Positions 9,479 through 19,162 are shown, counted from the first letter of the stretch. The stretch is 59,941 nt of DNA from an uncultured Clostridia bacterium (GCA_947585745.1 CANPXF010000014.1:1-59941); one strand, 5' to 3'. Notes: generated from the sequence alone by a model not told the origin. Program-made: numbers and translations.

Positions 9479-10158
9479 GAGTAAGTTATAAATATCTTTC
9501 AAACGCGGTCGTATTTGATGACCGAAAAGCTAAAATTATCGCAATTGAAAATAAAGAGCTGTTCAGGAATACGATTATGGAGCTGTATTCGGGCAATCAA
9601 AATGAATTGTTTGTATTCTCAAAAAATTTCAGCCCTGTTTCTTTTGACAAAAAAGTGAGGTTTATCGGGGATGTATTAAACTTTAATTATAACGACAAAA
9701 AGCTGATTACGAAAATTTATTCGGACATAGAAAACATCGTTAACGATATGTATTATGAAAATATTCTCAGAATCAAAGAACAGATGATATGTTTGTGCGA
9801 TAAAATAACTGAAAAAATGGAGTTCGATGTGGATTTTGATGATAATATAGAAACATTGTCGCTGATAAAAGCATGTTCTTTTTCGCTGAAAGATGATTCT
9901 GACAGCCCTCTTGAAAAACTTCTGAGATTTATCAAGCTGACGAGAGATTATCTCGGTATTGAATTTTTTGTTATGCAAAATCTTTGTTTGTATTTTTCTG
10001 AAAGTCAAATGGAAGCCTTTTTGAGAAATATATCAATAGAGAAATTCAATATTATTGATATTGAGCATACTGTGCCTGATTTAAATGCAGAAAGCGCGGA
10101 TAGTGCCGATGTTATAATAATAGATAATGATTTTTGCGTAGTTGACAATCAGCCGTAA
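9475..10158 (+). CDS. csn2: Type II-A adaptation protein Csn2
   Basis: A 227-residue protein last in the cas operon, directly before the array and sharing ATGA with the cas2 stop. It starts MRVSYKYLSNAVVFDD and has a pattern and length consistent with the short Csn2 family, which forms a tetrameric ring sliding on DNA ends and is needed for spacer acquisition in type II-A. The subtype assignment rests on this gene, its position and the tracrRNA layout. Similarity by eye is moderate because Csn2 proteins diverge strongly. Confidence 0.88.
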   Translation: MRVSYKYLSNAVVFDDRKAKIIAIENKELFRNTIMELYSGNQNELFVFSKNFSPVSFDKKVRFIGDVLNFNYNDKKLITKIYSDIENIVNDMYYENILRIKEQMICLCDKITEKMEFDVDFDDNIETLSLIKACSFSLKDDSDSPLEKLLRFIKLTRDYLGIEFFVMQNLCLYFSESQMEAFLRNISIEKFNIIDIEHTVPDLNAESADSADVIIIDNDFCVVDNQP

Positions 10159-10231
10159 AAATTTTATTATATTATTACCTTATAAATTACCGTGCATAAT
10201 TGTAGTGTGTGCATTTTATTCTTAATTTGAG
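10159..10231 (+). promoter_or_regulatory. CRISPR leader with ATTTGAG leader-anchoring sequence
   Basis: AT-rich leader between csn2 and the first repeat. Its last seven bases (10225-10231) are ATTTGAG, identical to the leader-anchoring sequence described for streptococcal type II-A arrays, which places integration at the first repeat. The leader side is therefore the left end and the newest spacers should be near 10.27 kb. Confidence 0.8.
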
Positions 10232-13169
10232 GTTTGAGAGTAGTGTAATTTCATAAGGTAGTAAAACAAACCAATAATTGCTATAAGTAATTCAATAGTT
10301 TGAGAGTAGTGTAATTTCATAAGGTAGTAAAACAATATCCTTTTTGTGATGCGACTTCATAACGTTTGAGAGTAGTGTAATTTCATAAGGTAGTAAAACA
10401 TTAAAGAAGGTAAGAGAGCTCAGGTATCTGGTTTGAGAGTAGTGTAATTTCATAAGGTAGTAAAACCTGAAACTATCAGAAATCCTTATACCAATAGTTT
10501 GAGAGTAGTGTAATTTCATAAGGTAGTAAAACAAAAGGAGATTGATTATGAACAAAACAATGTTTGAGAGTAGTGTAATTTCATAAGGTAGTAAAACAAG
10601 AAAAATCAGCGTAAACCATCCCAATCGGTTTGAGAGTAGTGTAATTTCATAAGGTAGTAAAACCCCATATCTTAACTCTGTCTTCATCCACATGTTTGAG
10701 AGTAGTGTAATTTCATAAGGTAGTAAAACCCTTACAAACGTAACAATTCCTAATACCGTGTTTGAGAGTAGTGTAATTTCATAAGGTAGTAAAACCAAGA
10801 TACGTCGCTTTTTTCCTCTTATATAGTTTGAGAGTAGTGTAATTTCATAAGGTAGTAAAACTTAAACCCGTTTCTAAAAGAAGCCTACTGTGTTTGAGAG
10901 TAGTGTAATTTCATAAGGTAGTAAAACAAGTCTGTTATGAATTAATTCTTTGATATGGTTTGAGAGTAGTGTAATTTCATAAGGTAGTAAAACTGGCGAC
11001 CTCAATATAAGAGAGCAGGCATAGTTTGAGAGTAGTGTAATTTCATAAGGTAGTAAAACAAATGTAGGCGCTTGCTATGCGGTTTACCTGTTTGAGAGTA
11101 GTGTAATTTCATAAGGTAGTAAAACAATTGTCGATGAAGATAATATCGTTTTATTGTTTGAGAGTAGTGTAATTTCATAAGGTAGTAAAACTTAATTGTT
11201 TTATTCTTAGCAAACACTACTGTTTGAGAGTAGTGTAATTTCATAAGGTAGTAAAACAATTACAAATTCCTCAAACGTACACCAACTGTTTGAGAGTAGT
11301 GTAATTTCATAAGGTAGTAAAACTAAATGAAGGGAAATTAAAAGATAATATTAGTTTGAGAGTAGTGTAATTTCATAAGGTAGTAAAACGAGAACATCCG
11401 CTTTTATCGGCGATTAATAGTTTGAGAGTAGTGTAATTTCATAAGGTAGTAAAACCAGTCTCAAGTTTAAGCTTCACGGTTTAGAGTTTGAGAGTAGTGT
11501 AATTTCATAAGGTAGTAAAACATCGTCTTGTTAACGAACAATATTAAAGTCGTTTGAGAGTAGTGTAATTTCATAAGGTAGTAAAACAAATCTCCGAAAT
11601 GAAGCGTATGAAATCATGTTTGAGAGTAGTGTAATTTCATAAGGTAGTAAAACAAATGTAGGCGCTTGCTATGCGGTTTACCTGTTTGAGAGTAGTGTAA
11701 TTTCATAAGGTAGTAAAACAATTGTCGATGAAGATAATATCGTTTTATTGTTTGAGAGTAGTGTAATTTCATAAGGTAGTAAAACTTAATTGTTTTATTC
11801 TTAGCAAACACTACTGTTTGAGAGTAGTGTAATTTCATAAGGTAGTAAAACCGATTAGTGCGCCACCGCCACACCGCAGTTGTTTGGGAGTAGTGTAATT
11901 TCATAAGGTAGTAAAACAGCCTCGGTACCGCCGACCTGCGTCGGCTTGTTTGAGAGTAGTGTAATTTCATAAGGTAGTAAAACTTCAGCGGTGGGCGCAA
12001 GGCTCTTGACATAGTTTGAGAGTAGTGTAATTTCATAAGGTAGTAAAACTGTGTGCTCGCTCTGTAATTTGTGCCTGCTGTTTGAGAGTAGTGTAATTTC
12101 ATAAGGTAGTAAAACTCTGGTTGTTTCGCTTGTTTCGGTTGTTTTGTTTGAGAGTAGTGTAATTTCATAAGGTAGTAAAACCCGTTTCCGCCCCAAAACA
12201 GAATCAGAAGTTTGAGAGTAGTGTAATTTCATAAGGTAGTAAAACAAGGTCGAGGCAGTAAAATGGGTGGTCTACGTTTGAGAGTAGTGTAATTTCATAA
12301 GGTAGTAAAACCGCGATTTAGATAAGCTGTTAGACATTAACGTTTGGGAGTAGTGTAATTTCATAAGGTAGTAAAACATGGCCGCTGAACAAGGAATGCA
12401 GCGGCTTGTTTGAGAGTAGTGTAATTTCATAAGGTAGTAAAACAAACTAAATCCCTCAACGAGGAAGCCAAGGTTTGAGAGTAGTGTAATTTCATAAGGT
12501 AGTAAAACATATGACGGAGAAGTAACGAGCTGGGATTGGTTTGAGAGTAGTGTAATTTCATAAGGTAGTAAAACATGATAACCCGAAAGGAACCATTATC
12601 ATAAGTTTGAGAGTAGTGTAATTTCATAAGGTAGTAAAACAAGATACAAAGGCGACAAATAACACTACTACGTTTGAGAGTAGTGTAATTTCATAAGGTA
12701 GTAAAACCATCGCATAATCTTGTTGCAATCCGTCTGCGTTTGAGAGTAGTGTAATTTCATAAGGTAGTAAAACCAAGGATGGTTTGGTGCTTATAATCGG
12801 GGTGTTTGAGAGTAGTGTAATTTCATAAGGTAGTAAAACACAAGTCGGGCGTTACGGGCGATAATATCGTTTGAGAGTAGTGTAATTTCATAAGGTAGTA
12901 AAACATATGTTTGCTGAATGTATTATAATAAAATGTTTGAGAGTAGTGTAATTTCATAAGGTAGTAAAACCGTGGGCTGATATTGTCAAGCTCTTTTGCA
13001 GGTTTGAGAGTAGTGTAATTTCATAAGGTAGTAAAACATTTAATTTTCCGCAAACTCGACTATATATGTTTGAGAGTAGTGTAATTTCATAAGGTAGTAA
13101 AACGGTAGTTTGTTCCTTGTTGCCGTCTTTTTGGTTTGAGAGTAGTGTAATTTCATAAGGTAGTAAAAC
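10232..13169 (+). CRISPR. Type II-A CRISPR array, 45 repeats and 44 spacers
   Basis: The repeat is 36 nt, beginning GTTTGAGAGTAGTG and ending GGTAGTAAAAC. I counted 45 copies from 10232 to 13169 with a period of 66 bp: spacers are mostly 30 nt, with a few of 28, 29 or 31. All copies look identical except repeats 26 (11882) and 33 (12342), which carry the same A-to-G change (GTTTGGGAG). The last repeat at 13134 is perfect, so no degenerate trailer repeat is seen. Spacers 13-15 (11060-11221) recur as spacers 22-24 (11654-11815), 594 bp downstream. Orientation is set by the leader, the upstream cas operon and tracrRNA pairing. Confidence 0.98.
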
Positions 13170-13174
13170 AATGT

Positions 13175-13444
13175 ATGATTGCAGACAAATTAAACATTGA
13201 TATTGAGAAAGTTATTGCAGGAGGGAATAATATGTATAAGCAGAGATTTATTGTAAAGAGAACTGTCGGAAACGTAGATGAGGTAATTAAGTTTTTCGAC
13301 GCATAGGAAAAGGACGCGGCTATCGCCTATGCTAAAGAGGTTGCCGAAAATAATGTAAACGGCGTGATTGTGTGTGCAAAAGGTATGTATGACGACAGCG
13401 GCAAGGCAAGGAATAATGAGGAGGAAATCTTCGAGATTATCTAA
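13175..13444 (+). pseudogene. Small gene interrupted by an in-frame amber codon, at the array trailer
   Basis: A frame from ATG 13232 (good GGAGGG ribosome site) runs to TAA at 13442-13444 but is interrupted by TAG at 13304-13306 after ...VIKFFDA. The second half (EKDAAIAYAKEVAENN...) keeps a clean coding look to the end. The same frame extends upstream to ATG 13175, giving MIADKLNIDIEKVIAGGNN before the ribosome site. The product would be 70-89 residues, of a type often seen in phage or plasmid accessory regions. Simplest reading: a recently inactivated small gene. Amber readthrough is possible but unsupported. Confidence 0.55.
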
Positions 13445-13533
13445 ATCGCCGCGCCGCCCGCTTCGCCCTTATAGGTTTTTGAGTTGCAACTAATATGTGT
13501 GCGGAAATATATTTATAAAAAAGGAGCAGACTT

Positions 13534-13782
13534 ATGAGATGTATGAGATGCGGCAGTCAAAATGTGTCAATTCAGGTTGTTAATGAAGTTGACCTGAAAA
13601 ACGCGCATAATGGTTGCTTTTGGTGGCTGTGTATTGGCTGGTGGTGGATTCCTGTTAAATGGTTGTGTCTTACAATTCCGGCACTACTCGCAAAAATATT
13701 TATTCCACATAAGCAAAGAGCCGTAAATAAGACAAGACGAAAAGCGGTTTGTCAGGATTGCGGGCATGTATGGAATATATAA
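13534..13782 (+). CDS. Zinc-ribbon membrane-associated small protein
   Basis: An 82-residue protein with an N-terminal CxxC (MRCMRCGSQNVSIQ) and a C-terminal CxxC (AVCQDCGHVWNI) that together can form a zinc ribbon. Between them a Trp-rich hydrophobic stretch (WWLCIGWWWIPVKWLCL) looks like a membrane hairpin. Small zinc-ribbon proteins of this design are common next to mobile elements and phage genes in Firmicutes. The start follows an AAAGGAG site. The molecular role is unknown; it lies between the CRISPR trailer and a hairpin-rich intergenic region. Confidence 0.75.
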   Translation: MRCMRCGSQNVSIQVVNEVDLKNAHNGCFWWLCIGWWWIPVKWLCLTIPALLAKIFIPHKQRAVNKTRRKAVCQDCGHVWNI

Positions 13783-13785
13783 AAT

Positions 13786-13895
13786 AAAAAAGTCCTCTTA
13801 GGTGGTGAGAACACTTAAGAGGACAACTGTTACAAAAGCGCAACGGTGCAGGTAAATGCAAGAACATTCTACCATATCGTTGCTTTTATTTTTTT
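13786..13895. ncRNA. Overlapping hairpin pair on both strands, candidate small or antisense RNA
   Basis: Two terminator-like hairpins face each other in ~100 bp. GTCCTCTTA/TAAGAGGAC (13792-13824) is followed by TTTTTTATTTT on the minus strand. GCAACG/CGTTGC (13840-13883), flanked by AAAAGC and TTTT, is followed by TTTTATTTTTTT on the plus strand. Each would end a short transcript that starts inside or beyond the other. This layout is typical of short sense/antisense RNA pairs such as type I antitoxins, but I could not find the toxin peptide. Confidence 0.4.
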
Positions 13896-14008
13896 ACCAA
13901 ATGGGTTAAATCTATTATAAGTAAACATTTTCCGCTATAAATCCCTTGTTAAATGATGAGATTTATAGTAAAATAAAAATGAATAGGCTTTTATTAGGGG
14001 ATTTTGCA

Positions 14009-14863
14009 GTGTTCGGATATATTAAAATTTACAAAGGTGATTTACTCGTGCGCGAGTACGAGGCGTATAAATCCGTCTACTGCGGACTTTGCAGACAAAT
14101 GGGTAAGGAATATTCCTTTTTGTCGCGATTTCTTCTAAGCTATGACTGTACCTTTTACGCGTTGTTTTTAATGTCGCTTAAACGCAGTTGTAAAGGCTTT
14201 GAAAAGGGAAGATGCCGTTTTAATCCGCTTAAAGGCTGTGGATTCTGTAAATGTGATAACGACGCTTTAAGTAAGGCGTCGGCGGTAAATATTATTCTTT
14301 TCTACTATAAAATTCTCGACGATATTGACGACGGCGGATTTTTTAAGCGTGTTTTATTAAAGACGGTAAAGCCTTTGCTTTCTCATTGGCGTAAGAAAGC
14401 GATGAAACGTTATCCCAAACTTGACAGACTGGCTGAAAATATGCTTAACAGCCAGAGAAAAGCCGAAGAAAACCCCGAGTGCGGGCTTGATATGGCGGCT
14501 GACCCCACGGCTGAGTTTCTCGCGTCGGTTTTAGAGCTTGAGGGAAGCGGAAAAGAAAGCCGAATTTACCGCCAGATAGGCTACGGCTTAGGACGTTTTA
14601 TATATCTTGCCGACGCTGTCGACGATTTTAAGAAGGACAGTAAATCGGGTAACTTCAACCCGTTTAATATGTATGATGAAGACAGACTTGACGTTATGAA
14701 AAATAACCTTTCGCAGTCATTGGCAATGACCTTTGAGGCGTATAATCTGCTCGATTTGGTGGATTTTAAGGGTATAATTGATAATGTTATTTTAAAGGGA
14801 CTGCCGGCTGTTCAGTCCGAAATAATTAAAAAATTTGAGGTAGAATATGAAAGACCCGTATGA
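14009..14863 (+). CDS. DUF5685 family protein
   Basis: About 284 residues starting at a GTG (14009) with AGGGG eight bases upstream; the start [28 protein letters not shown] matches the usual beginning of this family. The N-terminal region has conserved Cys pairs (YCGLC and a later CGFCKC), and the C-terminal half contains paired acidic motifs ([10 protein letters not shown]). The arrangement resembles an all-helical fold, and the acidic patches may bind metal. In Clostridia the family is often found beside a J-domain protein, as here: its end overlaps the next gene by 17 bases. Biochemical role unknown. Confidence 0.72.
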   Translation: MFGYIKIYKGDLLVREYEAYKSVYCGLCRQMGKEYSFLSRFLLSYDCTFYALFLMSLKRSCKGFEKGRCRFNPLKGCGFCKCDNDALSKASAVNIILFYYKILDDIDDGGFFKRVLLKTVKPLLSHWRKKAMKRYPKLDRLAENMLNSQRKAEENPECGLDMAADPTAEFLASVLELEGSGKESRIYRQIGYGLGRFIYLADAVDDFKKDSKSGNFNPFNMYDEDRLDVMKNNLSQSLAMTFEAYNLLDLVDFKGIIDNVILKGLPAVQSEIIKKFEVEYERPV

Positions 14864-15446
14864 GGTGCTGGGCGTATCGCCGAGCGCAAGTGAAAATGAA
14901 ATAAAGGCGGCTTACCGCAATCTCGCGAAAAAGTATCATCCGGATAACTACACGGACAGTCCGCTTGCGGATGTTGCCGAGGAGAAGATGAAGGAAGTCA
15001 ACGAGGCGTACGACTATATAATGAATACACGAAAAGGGCATAGCACAGCGGGTTCCTCCTATTCGGGAGCGTATTCAAATTCATCGTCGAGGTACGCAAA
15101 TGTGCGGTCGCTTATTCAGCAGAACCGTTTGGACGAGGCAGAGCGGATACTTGATTCGGAAACATCGTATGAACACAGCGCGGAGTGGTATTTCCTTAGA
15201 GGAATGTGCTATTTCAGACGAGGTTGGATGCAACAGGCGGTTCAGCATTTTCAGCGCGCCTGCCAGATGGAGCCGAATAATATGGAATACCGTCAGGCGC
15301 TTAACAATATGAGCCGTCAGCAGAGCTACGGTTTCGGAGGATACGATACGGTCGGCACTACGGGAAATGAGTGCGGAGTGTGCGACATATGCGCGGGAAC
15401 TATGTGCCTTAACTGCCTTTGCAGAGGCTGTTGCGGTGGTTACTGA
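14847..15446 (+). CDS. J-domain (DnaJ-like) protein with TPR-like and Cys-rich tail
   Basis: A 199-residue co-chaperone-like protein. Residues 1-65 are a J domain ([20 protein letters not shown], then YHPDNY with the HPD motif that stimulates Hsp70 ATPase). The middle is a TPR-like helical repeat ([20 protein letters not shown]). The tail holds two clustered Cys groups ([20 protein letters not shown]) that probably bind zinc. It lacks the Gly/Phe and substrate-binding domains of true DnaJ, so it is a class C type. It is translationally coupled to the upstream DUF5685 gene and to the next membrane protein through TGATG. Confidence 0.85.
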   Translation: MKDPYEVLGVSPSASENEIKAAYRNLAKKYHPDNYTDSPLADVAEEKMKEVNEAYDYIMNTRKGHSTAGSSYSGAYSNSSSRYANVRSLIQQNRLDEAERILDSETSYEHSAEWYFLRGMCYFRRGWMQQAVQHFQRACQMEPNNMEYRQALNNMSRQQSYGFGGYDTVGTTGNECGVCDICAGTMCLNCLCRGCCGGY

Positions 15447-15985
15447 TGAAAAATTCGTTTCGGATAGCGTTTTGCGGACTCATATGCGCTTTATCGGTAG
15501 TTCTGATGATTTCAACGGGAATAATCCCCGTCGCGACTTACGCTTTCCCTTGCTTTTCGGGCATTTTGCTTTCGGCAATTGTAATTGAGTTTGGAGAAAA
15601 GTGGGCTGTGGGCGCGTATGTCGCCGTTTCTGTTCTGTCAGTTTTTTTAGCAGGAGATAAAGAGGCTGTGGCTTACTTTGTCGCTTTTTTCGGGTTCTAC
15701 CCGATAGCAAAAAGCGCGATAGAAAGATTAAAGTCGAGGGCAGTACAGTATATTATAAAATATGCAGTTTTTACAGTATGTATGGTATCCGCGTTCAGCG
15801 TCTGCAAGTTTGTTCTCGCAATCCCCGATGAGGAATTTACCGTTTTCGGATTTTATGTTCCCTGGGCATTTTTGGCGGTTGCGGAAGTATTTTTCATTGT
15901 GTACGACAGGTGTGTTACGATTCTGCTTGTCCGATACATAAATACAATCAGAAACAGGATTTTTAAAAATCCGCCCATTAATTAG
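15446..15985 (+). CDS. Integral membrane protein, ECF-transporter-S-like
   Basis: About 179 residues starting at ATG 15446, which overlaps the stop of the J-domain gene. It begins [20 protein letters not shown] and is predicted to have five or six membrane helices. The start (RIAFCGLICALSVVLM) and helical pattern recall substrate-binding S components of ECF vitamin transporters, but I cannot name a substrate and the family call is weak. It is the third gene of a coupled cluster (DUF5685, J-domain, membrane protein), so it may be a client or partner of the J-domain protein. Confidence 0.6.
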   Translation: MKNSFRIAFCGLICALSVVLMISTGIIPVATYAFPCFSGILLSAIVIEFGEKWAVGAYVAVSVLSVFLAGDKEAVAYFVAFFGFYPIAKSAIERLKSRAVQYIIKYAVFTVCMVSAFSVCKFVLAIPDEEFTVFGFYVPWAFLAVAEVFFIVYDRCVTILLVRYINTIRNRIFKNPPIN

Positions 15986-16075
15986 TTGCAAGGGTTTAAT
16001 TTGAAATTTTAATTCTTTTATGATAAAATAAATTGGTGTTGGATATTGAAATTATAATGACGGGTGAGTGAAAAT

Positions 16076-18367
16076 ATGAAATTGTTTAAGAAAATATCTG
16101 TGTTTATTTTAATGATTATAATTATATCAGCGGGCTCGGTATTCTATGCCGAGGCTGTTTCGGGCGCTTCGGCATACGTTAATGCCGATTCGCTTAATAT
16201 GCGAAAGGGAGCGGGAAAAAGCTTTGGCGTATTAAAAACTTTAAAAAAGAAAACAAAGCTGACCGTTTTAAACTCCAGACCCTATAACAAAAGCTGGTAT
16301 AAAGTACAGATTAAATCGGGAAAAAAGGGATACGTCGATAAGAGTTACATAAAATTCAATAAAAATCAGCTCCTTATTCCCGAAAGCGCGACAGGCTACA
16401 AGGGATATACGGTAACGGTTAAAAATTATATTAATACAACTAAGAAAGCGGTAAAGTGGACAAGCTCCGATAAGTCGGTTGCAAAGATTGATTCCAAAGG
16501 AGTAATTACCTGCCTTAAAAACGGCAAAACCGTTATTACAGCCAAAGCAGGTTCTAAAAAATCCTCGTGCAAAATAACTGTAAAAAGCGCGGAGGTTAAG
16601 TTTCCAAAAAGCGCTTATGAGGTTTATACCGACAGTACGATTAATATTAAGGCGGAGTGTAAAAAATCCGTAAGCTACAAAAGCTCCGACAGCTCAATCG
16701 CAACGGTTTCATCTTCGGGAATTGTAACGCCGAAAACCGAGGGTACGGTAAAAATTACCGCTGAGAGCAAATCGGGTAAAAGTTCAAGCTGTACCGTAAA
16801 TGTGAAAAAGCGGGTTATTTCCGTATCGCTGTCAAAGACGGCTGTTTATGTTGACTGCCACGCGAGAATAACGGCAAATGGCGGTACAGACTACAGCTAT
16901 ACAAGCTCAAACACAAAGATAGCGACTGTAGACGGCGCGGGGCTTATTACAGGTAAGAAAGCGGGCAAAGCGAAGATAACGGTCAAATGCGGAGACGCCT
17001 CCGCCTCAAAAACAATTAAGGTTAAAAAGGGCGAGTCCGTACATATTTCAATGACTAACGCAAATTTAAAAAAGGGTATGACGCTTGTTTTAAAATCGTC
17101 TACAAGCGGGGTTAAGTGGAAGTCATACGATAAATCAATCGCAACCGTAACAAACGGCTACGTTTTAGGAAAGAAGAAAGGTACGGCGGTAATTTCGGCT
17201 TATACCTCAAAGGGCGCTAAGGAATGCGTCGTAAAGGTTAAATCAGCGGAGCCCGTGCGTTTCTCATACACCTCTGAAAATTCCGCTTTGCTTGGGCAGA
17301 ACGTGAAGTTTTACGCTATTACCGACAACAGCATATCAAACGTGAAGTTTAAAATTACAGACCCCGATAAAAAGGTGAGCTGGCTTACTAATCCGGCAAA
17401 ATCAAATGACAGCTCACGCTATGTGTGGACCTCAAGCAAAAAGCTTTCAAAATCGGGATTTTACAATTTTGAGGCGTACTCGCGTACAGCGTCAAACGCG
17501 GAATATAAAACCTGCGAAAGCGGTTCGGGACAGGTTTTTGTCAATAAAAGCGACAGCCGTACCTCCTGCGCAAAGGGCGACCGCCTTGTGACCACAAAGG
17601 TGATTAAGCATATTGCCAATTACGAGGGCTTTCGTTCCGAGGTTGAGGAGGACAACCTTGTTGCAGATTCTCCGACAGTCGGCTACGGGCGGGTAGTTTA
17701 TTCGGGAACTGTTTTCTATAATAAAATGACCGAAAATGAAGCGTTCGCTTACCTTGTGAAAACGATTAACGCGTCGGCTTATACCACCCGTATTAATGCG
17801 GTTTTAAGCGATAAAAAGATAAAATTTAACCAAAATCATTTTGACGCGCTCGTTGACTTTTCGTATAACTTAGGCGCGTACGCCATTACCAATCACAGCG
17901 AGCTTATCAATACGCTCACTTCAAGCTACGGAAAAGAGTCGTATAAAAATACGGGATATATAAATGCGCCGTCTGCAACGGTTAGGAAAAAAGCTGACAA
18001 CTCGTCAACAAAGCTTAAAACAGTTAAGGCGGGAGAGATAGTCAGCTTAGTCAGTACGAAGATTTATAATTCATCGTGGTATAATGTAAAGCTTACAAAC
18101 GGTACAAAGGGCTATATTGAAAAGAATAAGCTTACCCGCCGTTCAAGCGATACCTCTACTCGTAATCTGAAGAATGTTTCTGTTAAAACCTACGCGAAAA
18201 ACTTTTTAAAATATCATCACGCAAGCGGTATCTGTTACAAAGGACTTTTATACAGACGCGCCGACGAGCTGGAAATATTTTTCTTTAATGAATATGAAAA
18301 CGACGGCAAGCAAAACGAGTACGGAATTTCCTTTAAATGTCCGAATAACTCTAAATTTCAGCTTTAA
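16076..18367 (+). CDS. Secreted multidomain lysozyme (SH3b, Ig-like repeats, GH24 interrupted by SH3b)
   Basis: About 763 residues, with a signal peptide from MKLFKKISVFILMIIIISAG. An SH3b domain (~32-95) is followed by four or so Big_2-like Ig repeats, each with the KWTSSDKSVAKID pattern. The C-terminal part is a phage-T4-type GH24 lysozyme: E517 in NYEGF, then an Asp and T in SPTVGYGR, which are the expected catalytic positions, and YNLGAY. A second SH3b (GYINAPSATVRKKAD..., ~625-695) splits the domain, because the usual GH24 ending (YRRADELEIF) comes after it. The product should cut glycan strands of peptidoglycan. A GTG four codons earlier (16064) is an alternative start. Confidence 0.85.
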   Translation: MKLFKKISVFILMIIIISAGSVFYAEAVSGASAYVNADSLNMRKGAGKSFGVLKTLKKKTKLTVLNSRPYNKSWYKVQIKSGKKGYVDKSYIKFNKNQLLIPESATGYKGYTVTVKNYINTTKKAVKWTSSDKSVAKIDSKGVITCLKNGKTVITAKAGSKKSSCKITVKSAEVKFPKSAYEVYTDSTINIKAECKKSVSYKSSDSSIATVSSSGIVTPKTEGTVKITAESKSGKSSSCTVNVKKRVISVSLSKTAVYVDCHARITANGGTDYSYTSSNTKIATVDGAGLITGKKAGKAKITVKCGDASASKTIKVKKGESVHISMTNANLKKGMTLVLKSSTSGVKWKSYDKSIATVTNGYVLGKKKGTAVISAYTSKGAKECVVKVKSAEPVRFSYTSENSALLGQNVKFYAITDNSISNVKFKITDPDKKVSWLTNPAKSNDSSRYVWTSSKKLSKSGFYNFEAYSRTASNAEYKTCESGSGQVFVNKSDSRTSCAKGDRLVTTKVIKHIANYEGFRSEVEEDNLVADSPTVGYGRVVYSGTVFYNKMTENEAFAYLVKTINASAYTTRINAVLSDKKIKFNQNHFDALVDFSYNLGAYAITNHSELINTLTSSYGKESYKNTGYINAPSATVRKKADNSSTKLKTVKAGEIVSLVSTKIYNSSWYNVKLTNGTKGYIEKNKLTRRSSDTSTRNLKNVSVKTYAKNFLKYHHASGICYKGLLYRRADELEIFFFNEYENDGKQNEYGISFKCPNNSKFQL

Positions 18368-18476
18368 TATTAGTTAAAATCAATCTCAAAATGCTTTTCA
18401 TTTAATAAGATTTAGTATAAATTTATATCCCTTCGCATATTTTTCAGTAGGACAAGTTAACTGAAAGAGGGATATT

Positions 18477-19148
18477 ATGAAGGGTGTAATTTTTACTCTT
18501 AAAAAAAGAAGAAACAGGCGCGGACTTCCTGCCGTCAGCCTGCCGAGTGTGTCAGATGTCAGGTCGGTTTTAAGGCGGAGAGGTACGATTATATTCTTTG
18601 TAATGTCAATGCTTTTTGGATTGTTTTTCGGGTCCGCCTCGGTCGGGAGCTTTAGCCAAAAGACTTTGAAAACGCTCGATTTACTCTTTACTACCAATCT
18701 TCCCGAAAGGCTTAAAAACGGTTTGGCAGGCGCGTTCTGCGCGAGCTTTGCCTCCGATTTTATATTTTTGTTTTTAGCCGTGATTTGCGCGTTAAGCCTT
18801 TGGGGCGCCGTGGCGTTGCCGTTTATAGCGTTCTTCAAGGGATTCGGAATAGGAGTGAGCGCCGCATATCTCGTTTCAAATTACGGGATAAAGGGAGCGT
18901 TGTTTTATTTTTTAATAATTCTTCCGGGCGTTTTCGTATTCAGTATGGTGCTTGTTCACCAGCTTTCAGCTTGCTACTGCATATTTAAAAAGCTGTTTTT
19001 AAATCTGATAAAAGGGAGAAATTATCCTTTTAAAGAGGCTCTCGGGATATTTTTTAAGAAAAGCCTGAGATATCTTATATGGGCGCTTATCGCGTCATTT
19101 GCGGACGCGCTTTTGTGGTGCGTTTTTGCGGGACTGTTTAAATTTTAG
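18477..19148 (+). CDS. SpoIIM-like integral membrane protein
   Basis: A 223-residue protein with a basic N-terminus and five or so membrane helices. The segment FFKGFGIGVSAAYLVSNYGIKG followed by LFYFLIILPGVF matches the stage II sporulation protein M family, in which SpoIIM helps hydrolyse septal peptidoglycan during engulfment together with SpoIID and SpoIIP. It starts at ATG 18477 after GAAAGAGGG and is followed 14 bases later by another membrane protein. Family members also occur outside sporulation, so the role is inferred. Confidence 0.62.
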   Translation: MKGVIFTLKKRRNRRGLPAVSLPSVSDVRSVLRRRGTIIFFVMSMLFGLFFGSASVGSFSQKTLKTLDLLFTTNLPERLKNGLAGAFCASFASDFIFLFLAVICALSLWGAVALPFIAFFKGFGIGVSAAYLVSNYGIKGALFYFLIILPGVFVFSMVLVHQLSACYCIFKKLFLNLIKGRNYPFKEALGIFFKKSLRYLIWALIASFADALLWCVFAGLFKF

Positions 19149-19162
19149 GAGAATAGGGTAAA

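Noticed and set aside
10533..10561. Spacer 5 resembles the start region of tpiA (GATTGATTATGAA shared), a possible self-targeting spacer
   Set aside because: Only about 14 bases match, around a common ribosome-site/start-codon pattern; far too short for a protospacer.
10292..12642. Long minus-strand reading frames through the CRISPR array with a repeated YYLMKLHYSQT-like peptide
   Set aside because: They are translations of the 36-nt repeat and 30-nt spacers, whose 66-bp unit keeps the frame open; there are no ribosome sites.
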